Source: Gongronella butleri
Lineage: Eukaryota; Mucoromycota; Mucoromycetes; Mucorales; Cunninghamellaceae
Reading direction: 5' to 3'
NCBI GenBank assembly: GCA_025201375.1
Contig: JAIWZP010000060.1
Coordinates: forward strand, 62,001-126,000
DNA: 64,000 nt
Shown here: in pieces, positions 1-10,631 of the stretch
Position numbering within the stretch: position 1 is the stretch's first letter
Layout of the letters: every line of letters starts with the position of its first letter
The notes under the pieces: model-generated
The model's database searches: none
What the model saw: the letters and a program-made list of their open reading frames with translations, nothing else
Told to the model about the DNA's origin: nothing
Translations under genes and position numbers: made by a program

Positions 1-2429
1 CATCGCTTTGATTTGCGCGAAGATTTGTTCTGCTGTCGTGACCGCGAAGAATCGGCCAAGCCCTCGCGCGAACAATACACATAGATGCTCTTAAAAAATA
101 AAAAAGTCAGCCACGAACACACGTCGTCCATCTCATTTCAGGTGAATAGTTTTCCACTCCCGAAGCAAATCACCCAAATTACTCGTTTTGGTATGATCTG
201 CCTTGTCATTTCTTTTTTACCTTGCTATTGCTTTGCTCTTGTTTGATGGTAAACCCGTATTGCGCGCTTAAATTGCGGCAATAATCGACAGCCAGCGCGC
301 TGGTGGGAAATAGTTGCGACAAAAGATCTTTATAATATGGCTCCAGCTGCCATTAAGCAAAAAAAAAAAAAAAAAAAAAAAAAGAGAAGAAGAAGAAGAA
401 GCAAAGGAATTGAGCGCGTATGTGACTGCAGTGGCGTGTTATTTTTGCGCAAATGCAATGTGTATTGCGCCAAGGTTGCGCCAAGATGCACATCCATCGC
501 TTTTATTAGTATGGCACGCGCCTCTTACCATTTGAATATGACACAGAGGGCCCAAGGATGTGGATTCCATTGCTGAAGTAAATAAGAGAAAAAGAATTAG
601 AAAGAAGAAAAAAAGAAGAGCGGTGCTGTGCTCCTTGGACATCCTTTTCATCGATAGAGGCAGAATGGGGGAAAATGCCACCAATTATTGGCAAATCGTG
701 TCTAAAGCGCCTTTCTTGTGGCACCCCAAGTGACGTGCGAACGAAATAGCATAATTCCTCCCTGGTGCGCATTGTCCAAAATGCCAATGGGGTGAGATCG
801 CCCCAAGAATAGCATAAAAAAACAAGAAAATGCAAAAAGACACCCCCAAGCTTCTCACCTCTCGCTCGCCCTGATGATCTCCGACGTGACACGAAAGTTC
901 CGCGGTCCATGCCGTCCGCTGCCCCCAACTCCAAGAACTCGGTCAAATTGCCAAAAAGGTCGATAGTTTCAGCGCCAGCCCGCCAAACATCGTACCATGC
1001 TGCCCTTGTCTGAGTCCAATTTGCATTGAGGGCCCTTCCCACGTCTTCCAAGAAAGTCAATCAGCTCAAGGAAATCGATCTCATCCTTGGTAAACCTTGG
1101 CGGCAGCCAATGCCCTCTGTTTGTCATGTTTGCGATGACTACCATATTTTTTGATCCGACATGGCCAGGGACCATACGGCGTTTGCCCTCGCTGTTTCCG
1201 CTCACCGTCTGTTTTTGGCATAACATGGGGATCAATGTTACCCAGCCGCTGGTCAATTGATCAAACCTTAAAAAAGAAAAGTGATCTTCCCGTTTGGTGG
1301 CGATTGTGCGCTGTCTTGCATTTTCATCCATTTCCATGCATTGCACCCTGCATCTGTATTCTTTTTGCATTCGCATTTTATTCATCATCACGGATCATCA
1401 TTGTCTTCTATTGACTTTGGCACACCATATAAGCAATCACGCAAGCATCACATGATGCACTGCCCTTTCGCCACACTTAATCCTTGTGTTCCCTCGTCGC
1501 TCTGTTGCTGGCCTCACTAATGTTAAGGAGGACAGAGGGGGAGCAATTGGGATCACAAAAAAGAACCTAGATACCAGCAGTGACTTTTCTTACCACGACT
1601 TTTATTCAACATCGTACGATCTGGGAATTTAGCCCTTGGAGAAGGCGGCATTGTCGTTTACACTCGAGCGGTCCTCCCATCGACTACGTTTTTTCTTTTG
1701 TTTTGCCGCGGGTTCCAATGGCAACTGGCGGGACCTCCCGCTTTCTTTGATTCAAGGGCATGGTCCAGTCCTTCTCCCCTCCTCGGTGAATGTCGAGCGA
1801 CGCGCTTTTGCCCTATTTTCTTGACATTGGCGCTAGAAGCACGGACAATGTCTCTCACACCTGTCAGATTCCTTGACAAGGACAAGGGTTGCTACAAGCA
1901 CGATTCAGGGTTGGGTCGGGGAACGGGTTGTTGTTCGTGGTCCCCGAGCTTTGTGCTCTTTTTTTTTCATTTGTGCGCGTGCGCAGATGAGGGTGAAAAA
2001 TACGGATATGATCATGTAATAAGTGCGCGCAAGCGAGCCTCATTTGGTATTTTATTGTGAAAACCGTGAGATGAGACGCATTTTAGGATTTTATTTCGCG
2101 CGCTTACCATTCTCATTGAACTTTTTCGTGGGTAATTTCAAGCATTCAGCAAGATTGTCTTGTCTTGTCCACCATTTGTGGCATGGGCAACAATGCCCTG
2201 TGTCCCCTACCATGCGCCACAAAGCGATCTTGCTGTATTTAGTCATGACGGCCCAGCAATAAACTTGGCGCATGGTGTTTGACAGATTCCCCCGCTTAGC
2301 CGGATATGGTGAATAGAGCGGAGGTGAGTTGCAAATCGAGGGCCCCGCCAAACTATGAAAAGGGAGAAAAAAAAATAAAAAAGTAGCTTTCGTTGCCAAA
2401 CTTTGAATTGGAACCTAGAAGCCAGAGCA
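1..2429. other. Intergenic, no recognised gene
   Basis: Open frames here are short and match nothing I recognise. A minus-strand frame at about 1060-860 reads somewhat protein-like and ends near a GTGAGA donor-like site, but no family can be named and no partner exon is convincing. Contains an A-tract at 360-382 followed by a GAA-rich stretch. Confidence 0.5.
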
Positions 2430-2905
2430 AATGGCTACCAACTATACAGTAGTACGCTTGTGCAGCCGTTCAAACATTTCAAAAAAATCAACCTTGATAT
2501 TCTCGGCAACTGATTGGAAAACACACGGCGCTCTTAACGTGTCGAAAGCACCTGTTGATCTGGTCGTAGCGCTTTGGCGTTTTAAGCTTTTCCGTTGCAA
2601 ATTTTGCGCTAAATGCGATGCAGCTATTTTTGAGCGGGGTCGACCATGCAGATGGACAGATGAATGCAAAAACGTACAAATATGAAATTTTGGCATTTCG
2701 AGTCTCAAAAAAAATCGGGCGGGTCCGTCTTTAATGGGCCGTAGTTCATCCCGTGGCGCATTTTTCATTAGCGGGATGACAGGCCGTAAAAAAAATTTCT
2801 GGAGGCACATCAGGTCGACAAATTTCGAAAATCATGCTTTTTGATTTTTCAGTTGCAATGTCATACAGCAATGCGCACTTTTTTTTTTTTTTTGTGCAGT
2901 GGAGG
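2430..2905 (+). repeat. Dispersed repeat family, copy A
   Basis: This stretch is clearly similar to 24535-24640 joined to 25258-25620 and, in its second half, to 39270-39610. Landmarks shared by the copies are GTACGCTTGTGCAGCCGTTC near its start, GATCGTAGCGCTTTGG-like sequence near 2567, the GCAGATGG block near 2648 and a TTTCTGGAGGCAC-like block near 2798. Compared with copy B it lacks the block corresponding to 24645-25255. No frame is conserved between copies, so it is treated as non-coding. Confidence 0.75.
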
Positions 2906-3190
2906 TCTGGAGGACATTTGAAATTGTATCACATAAAGTTGTAACTTATTTGAGATCTCAATGTACGTTTTTGGAGGAATTACAATTGAAACGTATTGTA
3001 TGAAATCATGATTCAGTTACTGTGCTTGTCGCGTTGTTAATTCGGATGGCAATGGTGGATACAGCATGATATAGGGTGGACGAAAGTCGTTTAATTAGTT
3101 TTGGTAATGATAATAGTACAAAGTTAATAATGTTGATGTCCAAGACAAGGAAAAAAACGTAAAAAAAAAAAAAAAAAGTGTGCTTGCGCC

Positions 3191-5762
3191 TTATTTCTGG
3201 CTTGATTCGCCTTCTGTGGCCTCGGTCACTTCCGTTTTGGCTTCGGCGGGTGCGGCGCCAGTGTCTAGCTCGTTCACAGACACCTCGGTCTTGGCAGCAA
3301 CGTTTTCTTCCTCGCTGCCGCGCTCCAGCTTCTCCTCCTCAATTTCTTGCCGACCAATGGGTGCCTCGCCGTGCTCTCCTTCAAGCAGGTCCTCCATAAA
3401 GTCGCGATGGATCTCCTCCTTGCCAAAGAACACTGAAATAAAGAAAAAAGGTGAATATGACGTGACAAAACGCAATATTCACGCTTTACCAGTGATCAGC
3501 AAGCCGCCACACACGCAGCCCATGAAAATGGCCTGCGTCAGACCATAATTGGCAATCTGCTTGCCGGCCGCGTTCGTGGTTGGGTAATGTTCACCAATGG
3601 TCGCCTCAATTTGAGAACTAGCGGCGCTGATCTTAATAAAACATGAAAAAAGAAGCATGTGTCAATGACCATTGCTGCATCGACAACTGAGAAAGAAAAA
3701 AAATTTACCAGGTTACCCAATTGGTAGGCAAGGCCGGGCAGCAGACCACGGAAGCCAGGGGGCGAGATCTCGTTGAGATACGCAGGCACGACGCCCCAGC
3801 CGCCTTGTACAAAGAATTGCATCATGAACGCACCAAATTGAAGCGATTGGATGGAGGGACCCATGGCCCACAAAGGAATCTGACGTGCCAAAAAAAAAAA
3901 AACACAAAAAAAAATACGCGTCAGTCATGCACGTCAGGCGCATTTTACGCTTTGCATTGAGCTTTCTTACAAAGGCGCCAGCGCCAACTGCACAAATTGC
4001 CATGATAAAGCGTCTGCCCATGTAGTTGGAAAGATAGCCAAAGATGATGCCGCCGCAAATGGCGCCAATGTTGTAAATGACGGCGGTGACTGTCTTTTGC
4101 GACTCGGAATAACCCAATTGCGTGGTGAGGAACGTCGGGTACAAGTCCTGGGAACCATGCGAGAAGAAATTGAAGAACGCCGCAAAGATGACCATGTAAA
4201 CGAGACGCTTCCAATGGTGCTTGACGGCCAGCCATCCCTCCTTCCACACGGAGCGATTCAAGATCTTGCGCGCTTTCTTTTGCTCCTCAAACACCTCGGA
4301 TTCAGGTACAAAGAATCGGATGAACACGGCAAGCAAAGCAAATGCCGAGCCCACCCAGTACAAAACGCGCCACGACGCGCCATTGCTCAAGATGGCAAAG
4401 CTGATCAATGTAGCCAAAAGGTAGCCACACGCGTAGCCCTCTTGGAAGATGCCGGAAAAGAGACCACGCGCCTCAATCGGCAGTGTTTCCAGCGCCAAAC
4501 TAGCACCGAGACCCTGAAAAAAAAGAAAAAAAGAGTAAACATTCCGCCAATGATGCATGTTTCCTCTTCTCTTTCAAAATGAATGTGTGTCTTACCCATT
4601 CACCTCCTAAAGTTGCCAAAAAGAAACGTTCCGAAAAAGGCAATGAGTCGCTGTTCACGATGTTTTTCTGTGTTTTTTTTCGCGGACGAGCCCGCACAAA
4701 AAATGCGCGTGCGCGCGTGATGTCCGCGTGCTCCTGGGGGGCTGGGGACGCGCTTTTTCTTGTAATTGAGCCTTACCCATGCAAATACCAAAGACGGCAC
4801 GCAGACCAATGAAGGTTTGAAGATTGGGGGCAAAGCCGCTGGCCATGTTGATCACGGAGAAGAGCACAATGTCGGCCATCAGGGGCCAGCGACGACCGTA
4901 ACGATCAGCCAAGGCACCTATCCAATCATATCGAGGATCAGCACGCGTGAAATCGAGAGAGACAAACAAATGATGGGCAGGTTTTTTTTTTTTTTGTGAT
5001 TCCATGATGCACTGAGCAACATCACCTCCTCTTTTTTCTTGCATATGGATTTCTTACCAAAAATAAGCGCACCCACAGAGCGCAACATCTAGCCACAGAG
5101 GGGGGCGGGCAGGGGCCGCGTCAGCTTAGCACGAGCAGCGCGTTTTGTTCCTTATTATTATTATTTTTTTTTTTTTTGCTCCATCCTTACGAGTGTGGTA
5201 GTAATGGCACCTGGAAAAAAAATGGATGAAAAATCAGGTGAGTGTCGGGCGTCTCGCGCATTATCCCCCCTCCCGCGCACACCACACACGGCCCTGACCT
5301 CCCCGCCCTTACTTGTCACTTGTGAAACGGGCACATTGAACTCGGCAGCTAGAAATCAAAGCGGAAGATGAGCCCCTTTTTTTTAACGTTGATCCATGGG
5401 AAAAGGAATAGCCTTTTTACCGATTTGGGTCGTTGTGAGCGACACGGAAAAGAAATCAAACGCATCCAAGGTCCATCCGAGGAAAGCTGGCGAAAAAAAA
5501 AAAAAGTGTGAGCCATTGATGTGACGGTTGAAGCTCACATTGCGTGCGTACCGGCCGTAAAGGTGAGGCGCTGACGATGGTTCAGGTTGGTCAGCAGTTT
5601 CCACATGCTGACGGGCCGATCAGGCTTGCGCACCACGGAACGTTTCCAATCCAACAGATGATTCTTCCACCAGCCGCCCGCTTGCGCGTTCTCCGCCACG
5701 ACGGGTTCCTGAACAGGCTTCTCCTCGTGCGTCACGGTGACTTTTTGCTCACTGTCTGACAT
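3191..5762 (-). CDS. JEN1-like monocarboxylate/proton symporter (MFS)
   Basis: Plasma-membrane uptake of lactate, pyruvate or other short carboxylates with protons is expected from the family. Eleven exons are inferred on the minus strand: 5762-5552, 5486-5421, 5348-5313, 5210-5191, 5088-5058, 4917-4777, 4606-4596, 4513-3971, 3879-3709, 3631-3490 and 3432-3191, giving 537 aa. The diagnostic JEN signature N-x2-[ST]-H-x-[ST]-Q-D-x3-T is present exactly as NFFSHGSQDLYPT at about residues 287-299. The MFS loop 2-3 motif appears as GALADRYGRR near residue 122. The N terminus (about 70 aa) and the Glu-rich C terminus (about 80 aa) are hydrophilic and probably cytosolic. Exon 7 is only 11 nt and supplies GGEW. 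A TATA-like element lies about 95 bp upstream. Exact substrate cannot be read from sequence. Confidence 0.92.
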
Positions 5763-5855
5763 TTGCAAAGGGAAAAAAAAAAGGACAAAAAGAGAAAAAG
5801 AAAGAGAGTGAGAATGCAATTGGCAGATCCTCCCTCTTCAAATGCGCGAGGCCCC

Positions 5856-5863
5856 TTTTTATA
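5856..5863 (-). promoter_or_regulatory. TATA-like box of the JEN1-like gene
   Basis: Minus-strand TATAAAAA about 95 bp before the inferred ATG at 5762. Position and sequence fit a core promoter; not tested. Confidence 0.45.
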
Positions 5864-6928
5864 CAAATACGTGCGCCCATGAAACTCTGTTTTCCGTCAT
5901 GACCTACACTTTATTCCCCACTTTTTTCTTTGGTTGGCCCTGGTTCATGTCCCACATAGAACCAATCCAAAGCCCGCTGAAACCTAATTGGGATCTTAAG
6001 CCATTTACGGATGTTTTTTTTAGCAAAAAGGCGGGGAAACCTGGTGTGTGAATTATGAAATTGAGCAGATCCAAGCAGCAAATTGGTCTCCTTTCCCACA
6101 TGATCGACCTGCTTCTCATTTGTCCTTCTCAACGGCACTATCCCATATCAAAGCCGACAGTCGCAGCACGCATCAAAATCCATGTATAAAAAAAGCGAGC
6201 GCGGGCATCGACGTGTGAGAAAGAAAGCGAGCGAGGATTGCGGTAAAAAGGCATGATTTAGCTTGATCCAGGCTGTGTAAACAAGGATCCAGTGAGCACG
6301 CCTTGTCACACAGGCGTGATGGTGAACCTAACCTTGGTTTTGATCGCACACCATTGTCCATTGGTCATCACGCACTGGCTGAATTCGAGAAACATTGAAA
6401 ATAAAACAAAAAAAAAGATACAAAGCACACATTGCCATCCATTGCGCGCACTTGTCGCTCGCCGCAGAAAATGAAATTGAGCAGAATGGGCTGCAGAAAT
6501 AAGAAAAGAGGCCGGTGTCCCGGGATTACGAGTCCCACCCAATTCGACGAGATCAAGAGTTGATAGGTCGAGAGGAGGGAAATTGCGGGGAATTTGATTG
6601 CTCGGGAGAGCCTGGAAAAGTCGCAGCGTGTGTACATTGTGCTGCCCACCGACGTATCACTTGGCACCACCTTTTAGCAAACCCGATTGCATCCGCGTTT
6701 TTTTACCGTGTTCATCCGTCTTTTCCCTCTTTATTCATCAAGCGAAGCGGATCACGGCGATGGCAAGGTTCAATGGGACCGATTCATCCATTTTCTGCCG
6801 GCCATGGGAAACGCTAATCAGTCAAAAAAGGCAAATTACAGAGCCCAATGGAATCCTTGGAAGCATCACAATCGTAAATCACCAAAAATGGAGCACGGAC
6901 AAAACGCCCCAATGCGACGCGCACCGCC

Positions 6929-6959
<31 letters not shown>

Positions 6960-7015
6960 ATGGAAGTGATGGATGGCAACAGTTTTTAATGAGAAACTAT
7001 TGCACAATGAGCCCC
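5864..7015. other. Intergenic between JEN1-like promoter and RecQ 3' end
   Basis: No coding frame with recognisable content. A long A-tract lies at 6930-6953. The minus strand near 6515-6535 has a CTCGTAA loop in a GGGA/TCCC stem resembling an anticodon arm, but no tRNA can be folded around it. Confidence 0.5.
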
Positions 7016-10000
7016 CTATGCATGTTGTTTATGCGCTCGGTCCTGCATGACGGCGTGTTTCTTGCAGATTTCAAAGAATTTCTTGCCAACACGCGTCCAT
7101 TTGTCATCGTCCATTTCCACCAAGTTGCAAAAGGCGGTCTTGTTGCGTGGGAGCGCACTGGCGAGCTTCTTGAGATCCGTGTCCGAAAACACGTTGGCGC
7201 TGTGTGCCATTTGATAGTGTGCGACAATCTGTCGAGAGAAAAAAAAAGAAAGAATTGAGCTCCAATTGAACGCGCCTTGCACGACGCGCTTACGGATTTG
7301 CGGAGTTCGATCATGGCTTCATAACATTGCCTGCGAAAAGTCGCGTCTGTCGAGCTTGTTGATGCGCCAGACATGGTATAGAGCTGCGGACGCACGACTG
7401 GCTGACGCGTGGCACCATTGCGGCTACCAGGGCGATTGGCGTCGGCGCCATGTTGACGACGACTGACCGCGGACGCGGCGCGAGACGCGGTGCTTGGAGG
7501 CGGAAGCTGGAAAAAGACGTAAATATGACATTTGTCTTCATTTTATCTCGCTTTTTCTTTTTTTTTCTTTTTTTTAACCTTTTCTGCAATGGGGATCATG
7601 ACGCGGTGTGAGCCGTTGTGAAATTCCTTTGCCTTGTCGCCGAGGTATAAGTAAGTTGTGGAAAAGCCACTGGCATTAGTTTCGACGGACTGTTTGACGG
7701 CATTGAGTGCGGTGAGCTCTGAAATGAGGCGCATGACGTCCCTTTGGAGGAGATTGCCGGCACCATTGAAGCCAGGCAGCCATGTATATCCGCGTGATTC
7801 GTAGATGCTCTTTTTCGAGCCTCTGAACACCTCGGCCAATTGGTTGCCAGTGATGCGCTCGTCCTGGTTGACAATGGCGGTGAGCAGCGTGAGAAGAGCC
7901 TTGGCAAAAGGCGTCCAATCGGCCATGGTGACCTGCTGGCCGCGTGTTGTGCGGCAATTATCGCAAGTCGTGGCGGGATCGGCATGACAAAGCCTGGCGT
8001 TGAATTCCTCGTCAAAATAGCGCAGCACCTGTTTGCGGCGGCACATGAACTTTTCTTCACAATAAGCGGCCATCACATGGACATTGTCGATTTTTAGCTG
8101 CTTTTGGGGGTACGGAATGTCGTCTTTCATGATCATCCTGAGGTGTGCTTGCCTGCTTTTGTTTGAATAGTAGAGACGACACGTTGCCGGCTGGCCATCA
8201 CGTCCTGCGCGACCCGTCTCCTGGTAATAGCCCTCGACAGACGACGGCATGCTGAAATGCACTACAAAGCGCACGTCCGGCTTGTCAATGCCCATACCAA
8301 ACGCAATAGTCGCCACAATCACTTGACATCGGTCTTGCTGCCATGCCGCCTGCGCCTCGGACTTGTCCTCTGGTGGCATCCCTGCGTGGAAATGTCGCGC
8401 CTCGATGTGGAAATTGTCTCGTAGCTTGGCAGCCACATCTTCGCACTTGACGCGCGAGCTGCAATAGATGATCCCGCATTTGCGTCGATAATTCTCATTG
8501 ATGAACCGCGCAATGTCTTGCAGCCGATCGGCATCTCGCCAAAAATTGGTGATCACCTCGTACCTGAGCGGCGTTGCGAAAAAAAAAAAAAAAGAAAAGA
8601 AAAAACGAGTGAGAAAAAAAAAGGGTGAATCACCCATTTTCACGTTTTTTTTCGATCTTTTTTCATCCTTACTTGAGATTGGGCCGATTGAAACTCTGCT
8701 TAAAGATCTCGCAATTGTCCATGCTGAGATTGTGGAGGATGTCTGTTTGGACGCGTTTGTTGGCGGTGGCTGTGAGGGCGATGACGGGGATGTCGCTGTA
8801 TTGGCGCATGAGCGAGCCCATCTCTTTGTAGTCTGGGCGAAAGTCGTGGCCCCATTGCGATACGCAATGAGCCTCGTCAATGACAAAGCGTGCAATGTAC
8901 TTGCGCTCGTACAGAGTCTGCAGCGTGTTTTGAAATTTTCCCGATTTTTGGATCATTTCCGGTGTGATGTAGACCAATTGGACCTGAGGCGGCGAGGCGT
9001 AGAGCTGGTTGAACACGTCGTTGCGCTGGCCGGTCGACAGGCTGCTGTTGATGACCATGGCAGCCACACCACGGCGCTGGAGATTCTGCACTTGATCTTC
9101 CATGAGCGAAAGCAGCGGCGACACGACAAACGTCACGCCACCCGGATGCGGCTGGCCGAGATCGCGATGCTGTATCGTGGCAGGCAGCATGTAGCACAGC
9201 GACTTGCCACCGCCGGTCGGCATCAGTACAAACGCATCTTTTCCGCGAAGCGTCGCATTGATTGCCCCCAATTGGTTCGGCCGGAATTGCTGGAGCTTGA
9301 ACACGTCGTGCAGCGCGCGTTCCACCTCCTTGGACCATGGATACACCTTCTCAGGTGCGCTCCCGCTCGCAACAGTGGACCCAGGGTGAGGTGACGACGC
9401 CGATTTGTTGTTGAAATACCGCGATGTCACCATGTCGTTCGCTGGCGCTGGCGCCATTTCCACGTCATCTTCATCATCTTCAATCACAAAAAGCTCCGGC
9501 TGCTGTGGTTGCTGCTGCTGCTGCTGCTGCTCCAATTCCTCGATTTTTTGATGAATTCTGCGTCTAACAGGCCAAAAAAAGAAAAATGAGATTGTGATTG
9601 CAATTGATTTTTTTCTTTCTTTCTTACCGAGTATCTGTGAATTGGCTCATCTCGTCCACGCCCAAGGAGCCAGCAACGAGCTTGACCTGCATGCGATTCA
9701 GCACTTCCTTGTCTTCTTGGCGCAATTTGTCGATTTGCTGGGAAATGTTGGCATTGGGTATTGGGCGCGTAGTGTGTGTTGGTGCTGCTGCGCGTGGTGG
9801 CGACCATGCCGCAGATGCAAATGATGCAATGGGTGGTGGCGGGCGTGAATGAGGCGCCAAATCGCCCTGGCGGTGATTTTGCCGAGGATCAGGAGTCATG
9901 AAGCTGTCCACGCTGCGGTCATCGATCTACGCGACACGAAAGGAAAAAAATCAATCCCAACTGAGCCCTTTTTTTGCTGCGCCGCACACTCATTTTCTTG

Positions 10001-10631
10001 CTTCTGCCCCTCTTTTTGCCCCTTTTTGCCCATTTTTGCCCATTTTTGCCCATTTTTGCCCATTTTTTGCATTTCACTTTTTTTCACGTGTACTTACCAG
10101 GGTGGTGTCCGCGTCAAAGTCGTCGTTGAAATCGACGTCAAAGAGCAATTCGTCGTCACCGTCCTCGAACGGGTCGAAATCATCGAAATCGTCAAATACG
10201 GCGTCGTTTTCGAAACGCGATGGCGTGGGTGTCGTCGATGAGATTTCGTTACGCGCGACGCGACTGGAGGAAGCAATCGGAATCTGTGCGGACTGCTGCA
10301 CTGGTGGAAAAGTGTGCTGTTGGGGTGGCTCGGTGCGGGGACGCTTGGAAGCAAGCGACCTGCCGTGCGTCGTCAGATCGACGACCGACCGCCGGGTATC
10401 AAAGCCGTCCAGTGCGGTGTCCACCGTGCGCTTGACGGCCGGAGACGCGTTGATAGTGCTGCTGGCTGGTGTACTAGTGATATTTCTGGTGCTGGAGGAA
10501 GGAGCAGGCTTGCCCACCTTGGTGGGCGGCGCATTCGGATCGTATAGCGTGAGGTTCCGGCACGGCTGAAAAAGAGTAGGTCGAATGAATTCTTCGTACC
10601 ACTTGCGCTGCTCTTCGTGGTTGTTTTTCAT
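7016..10631 (-). CDS. RecQ-family DNA helicase (Sgs1/BLM type)
   Basis: ATP-dependent 3'-5' DNA helicase of the RecQ family, acting in nuclear recombination and replication-fork repair. Six exons: 10631-10098, 9926-9628, 9563-8673, 8563-7579, 7506-7294 and 7228-7016, about 1044 aa. An acidic N-terminal region leads to a poly-Gln run, then the helicase core. Walker A MPTGGGKS has its Lys near residue 397, the DEAH box IDEAH lies near 507, and helicase motif [14 protein letters not shown] is present. The RecQ zinc-binding Cys set (MCRRK...[12 protein letters not shown]) follows near residues 735-775, then the winged-helix region, and an HRDC domain at about 955-1030. This architecture fits Sgs1/BLM rather than short RecQ5 forms. 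The start at 10631 is the first in-frame ATG after a plausible leader; an upstream exon cannot be excluded. The first intron contains a small tandem repeat. Confidence 0.93.
10015..10075. repeat. Intronic minisatellite, about 11-bp unit
   Basis: Five near-identical units of TTTTTGCCCA type lie within the first intron of the RecQ gene. Confidence 0.8.

Noticed and set aside
506..1391. Overlapping minus-strand open frames of 184 and 140 aa
   Set aside because: They run in different frames, match no family, and end in low-complexity translation. No pair of splice sites joins them convincingly.
2442..2810. 122-aa minus-strand frame in repeat copy A
   Set aside because: The other repeat copies break this frame, so the similarity is at DNA level and not protein level.
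6505..6545. Anticodon-arm-like hairpin with loop CTCGTAA on the minus strand (tRNA-Thr?)
   Set aside because: No D arm, T arm with a TTC-type loop or pairing acceptor stem can be placed around it.
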